Source: an uncultured Lachnospiraceae bacterium (lineage in GTDB: Bacteria > Bacillota > Clostridia > Lachnospirales > Lachnospiraceae). From it: a DNA stretch of 64,000 bases. The position numbers were made by a program, and so were the translations under genes. The notes beneath the pieces were generated by a model. That model ran no database searches and was not told the origin of the DNA. It saw only the letters and a program-made list of their open reading frames with translations. Positions 62,541 to 64,000 of this stretch are shown here, one piece after another; positions within the stretch are counted from its first letter, which is position 1, and the number at the start of each line of letters is the position of its first letter. The DNA lies in the NCBI GenBank assembly GCA_910587765.1, contig CAJUNR010000019.1:22955-86954 (forward strand). The letters run 5' to 3'.

Positions 62541-63878
62541 ATGATGCAGATTCAGATTCCGGAAAAAGTAAACAAAATTATCCGTACACTCGCCGCGGCA
62601 GGGCATGAAGCCTATGCCGTTGGCGGGTGTGTTCGTGATGCGCTTCTCGGGCGGGAGCCGGCAGACTGGGACATTACGACTTCCGCGTCGCCGGCGGAGG
62701 TCAAGGCGCTTTTTCACAGGACCATCGACACCGGCATTCAGCACGGGACCGTGACGGTCATGCTGGAGCAGGAGGGCTTCGAGGTGACCACCTACCGCGT
62801 GGACGGAGCCTATGAGGACTGCCGCCATCCGGAGGAGGTACGGTTTACGAAGAGCCTTCTTGAGGACCTGAAACGGCGGGATTTTACCATCAACGCCATG
62901 GCATACAATGAAACGGCGGGGCTGGTGGACGTGTTCGACGGCGCCGGTGATCTGAAAAAGGGACTGATTCGCTGTGTCGGCAGAGCGGAAGAACGTTTTA
63001 CGGAGGACGCGCTGCGGATCATGCGCGCGGTGCGGTTCAGCGCTCAGCTTGGATTCTGCCTGGAACCGGCCACGGAGGCGGCGGCCGGAAGGCTGTGCGG
63101 TAATCTCTCGAGAGTCAGTGCGGAACGCGTCCAGGCGGAGCTGGTAAAACTTCTGGTATCTCCTCATCCGGAAAAGTTGCGGGATGCCTGGAGAATCGGC
63201 ATCACCGGCATCATAATGCCGGAATTTGACCGCTGCATGGCATGTGCGCAGAACAATCCCCACCACATCTATTCGGTAGGGGAACATACGATCCGCGCGC
63301 TGGAGCAGGTGGAAGCAGATAAGGTTCTGCGTCTGACCATGCTGTTCCACGATTTTGGAAAACCGGAAATGAAGACGACCGGCGGGGACGGCGTCGATCA
63401 TTTTAAACGGCATCCGGAGGCCGGCGCGGAACTGGCGGAGCAGATTCTGAGACGGCTGAAATTCGACAATGAGACAGTCCGCCGGGTGACCAAACTGGTC
63501 CTGTGCCATGACAGGCATCCGGAGCTGACTCCGGCGGGCGTGCGCAGAGCCGTCAACCGCATCGGAGAAGAACTGTTTCCGCTTTACCTGAAAGTTCAGC
63601 GGGCCGATGTCCTGGCGCAGAATCCGGCCATGCAGGAGCCAAAGCTTCAGGCGCTGGCGGAGGTGGGACGGCTTTATGAGCAGATTCTGGAGGAAAAGAA
63701 CTGTTTTACGTTAAAGCAGCTTGCTGTGGGGGGGCGCGATTTGATGGAGGCGGGCTTCCCGGCGGGACCGCTTCTGGGAGAGATCCTTGCTTATCTGCTG
63801 GAGCTGGTGATGGAGGCGCCGGAGAGAAATGAAAAAGAATGGCTGCTCCGGGAAGCACTCAGGAAGTACCGGGAATAA
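62541..63878 (+). CDS. cca: CCA tRNA nucleotidyltransferase / HD-domain protein
   Basis: 445 aa from the ATG at 62541; a second ATG follows at 62544. YAVGGCVRDALLGREPADWD plus ITTSA is the nucleotidyltransferase active site with the DxD pair, KRRDFTINAMAYN the second motif, ADKVLRLTMLFHDFGKPEM the HD phosphohydrolase domain. It adds or repairs the 3' CCA end of tRNAs. Start 14 nt after proS, so probably one transcript. Confidence 0.94.
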   Translation: MMQIQIPEKVNKIIRTLAAAGHEAYAVGGCVRDALLGREPADWDITTSASPAEVKALFHRTIDTGIQHGTVTVMLEQEGFEVTTYRVDGAYEDCRHPEEVRFTKSLLEDLKRRDFTINAMAYNETAGLVDVFDGAGDLKKGLIRCVGRAEERFTEDALRIMRAVRFSAQLGFCLEPATEAAAGRLCGNLSRVSAERVQAELVKLLVSPHPEKLRDAWRIGITGIIMPEFDRCMACAQNNPHHIYSVGEHTIRALEQVEADKVLRLTMLFHDFGKPEMKTTGGDGVDHFKRHPEAGAELAEQILRRLKFDNETVRRVTKLVLCHDRHPELTPAGVRRAVNRIGEELFPLYLKVQRADVLAQNPAMQEPKLQALAEVGRLYEQILEEKNCFTLKQLAVGGRDLMEAGFPAGPLLGEILAYLLELVMEAPERNEKEWLLREALRKYRE

Positions 63879-63911
63879 CGCCGGCGGCAATCCTGTATTT
63901 TTTAAAATTCG

Positions 63912-63936
63912 GCACCCTCAGGGGTGCTATTTTTTG
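63912..63936 (+). terminator. Terminator after cca
   Basis: GCACCC (63912-63917) pairs with GGGTGC (63922-63927) around TCAG, followed by TATTTTTTG. Confidence 0.85.
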
Positions 63937-63990
63937 TCTTTCCCTCATATGTATAGAAGGTACGAGACGACCGATGCGTGGGGGGATTCT

Positions 63991-64000
63991 ATGAACGAGA
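63991..64000 (+). CDS. Start of a gene cut by the window end
   Basis: ATGAACGAGA at 63991-64000 with GGGGGG 6 nt upstream. Only three codons are visible, so nothing can be said of the product. Confidence 0.3.

Noticed and set aside
1..64000. CRISPR array, rRNA or tRNA genes
   Set aside because: No regularly spaced repeats, no tRNA-like cloverleaf with a TTCGA loop and CCA-end context, and no rRNA sequence were found on reading both strands.

Overview
The window looks like chromosome from a moderately GC-rich Clostridia gut commensal, most probably Lachnospiraceae. The reasons are strong AGGAGG ribosome-binding sites, DUF624/LplABC-type sugar loci, GHKL and LytTR two-component systems, a short archaeal-type ProRS, a SAM-I riboswitch on metK, a YtvI-like transporter and many LacI/GntR/IclR sugar regulators. 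No rRNA or tRNA gene was seen. Genus and species cannot be fixed from the sequence alone.

Layout. 1-4.1 kb: end of an FHA protein, a PfkB sugar kinase, an AgrA/AgrC-like two-component system and a small charged protein. 4.2-12.5 kb: a fructan/sucrose locus (LacI regulator, DUF624 protein, two LplB/YtcP-type permeases, a lipoprotein binding protein, GH32 enzyme). 12.7-16.1 kb: two-component system plus ABC transporter of the antimicrobial-peptide-resistance type. 16.2-25.3 kb: housekeeping (ogt, cyclopropane synthase, murA, metK) interrupted by a histidine kinase/regulator pair followed by a candidate MqsRA-like toxin-antitoxin pair. 25.3-28.5 kb: divergent dehydrogenase and kinase-deoC genes whose promoters carry the same palindrome, TGTATNATACA, as the GntR gene at 41-42 kb.

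28.5-40.3 kb is the most striking region. A LacI regulator is divergent from an 11-gene operon that encodes two Gfo/Idh/MocA oxidoreductases, a flavoprotein, a NitT/TauT-type ABC importer with two permeases and two ATPases, two TIM-barrel isomerase-like proteins, and one polypeptide that joins a C-glycoside deglycosidase beta-subunit domain (DUF6379-like) to an alpha-subunit-like TIM barrel. I read this as an oxidative (3-keto-type) deglycosylation pathway for an imported, probably aromatic, glycoside. In described systems the two cleavage subunits are separate proteins.

40.4-46.2 kb: class II aldolase, the GntR regulator, a YdcF-like protein, and a KDG kinase-KDPG aldolase operon with IclR-type operators. 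46.4-49.8 kb: two tandem, mosaic copies of an AAA-ATPase/PD-(D/E)XK gene. 49.86-50.06 kb: a compact, pseudoknotted structured RNA of about 200 nt between genes. 50.2-54.7 kb: GIY-YIG protein, soluble histidine kinase, HIT protein, ECF sigma factor, murG and a DUF4367-like candidate anti-sigma protein. 54.8-57.6 kb is AT-rich accessory DNA with mobile-element debris and an AlbA_2/Schlafen-type protein. 57.7-64 kb returns to housekeeping genes (MTA/SAH nucleosidase, RluA-type synthase, YtvI-like transporter, proS, cca).
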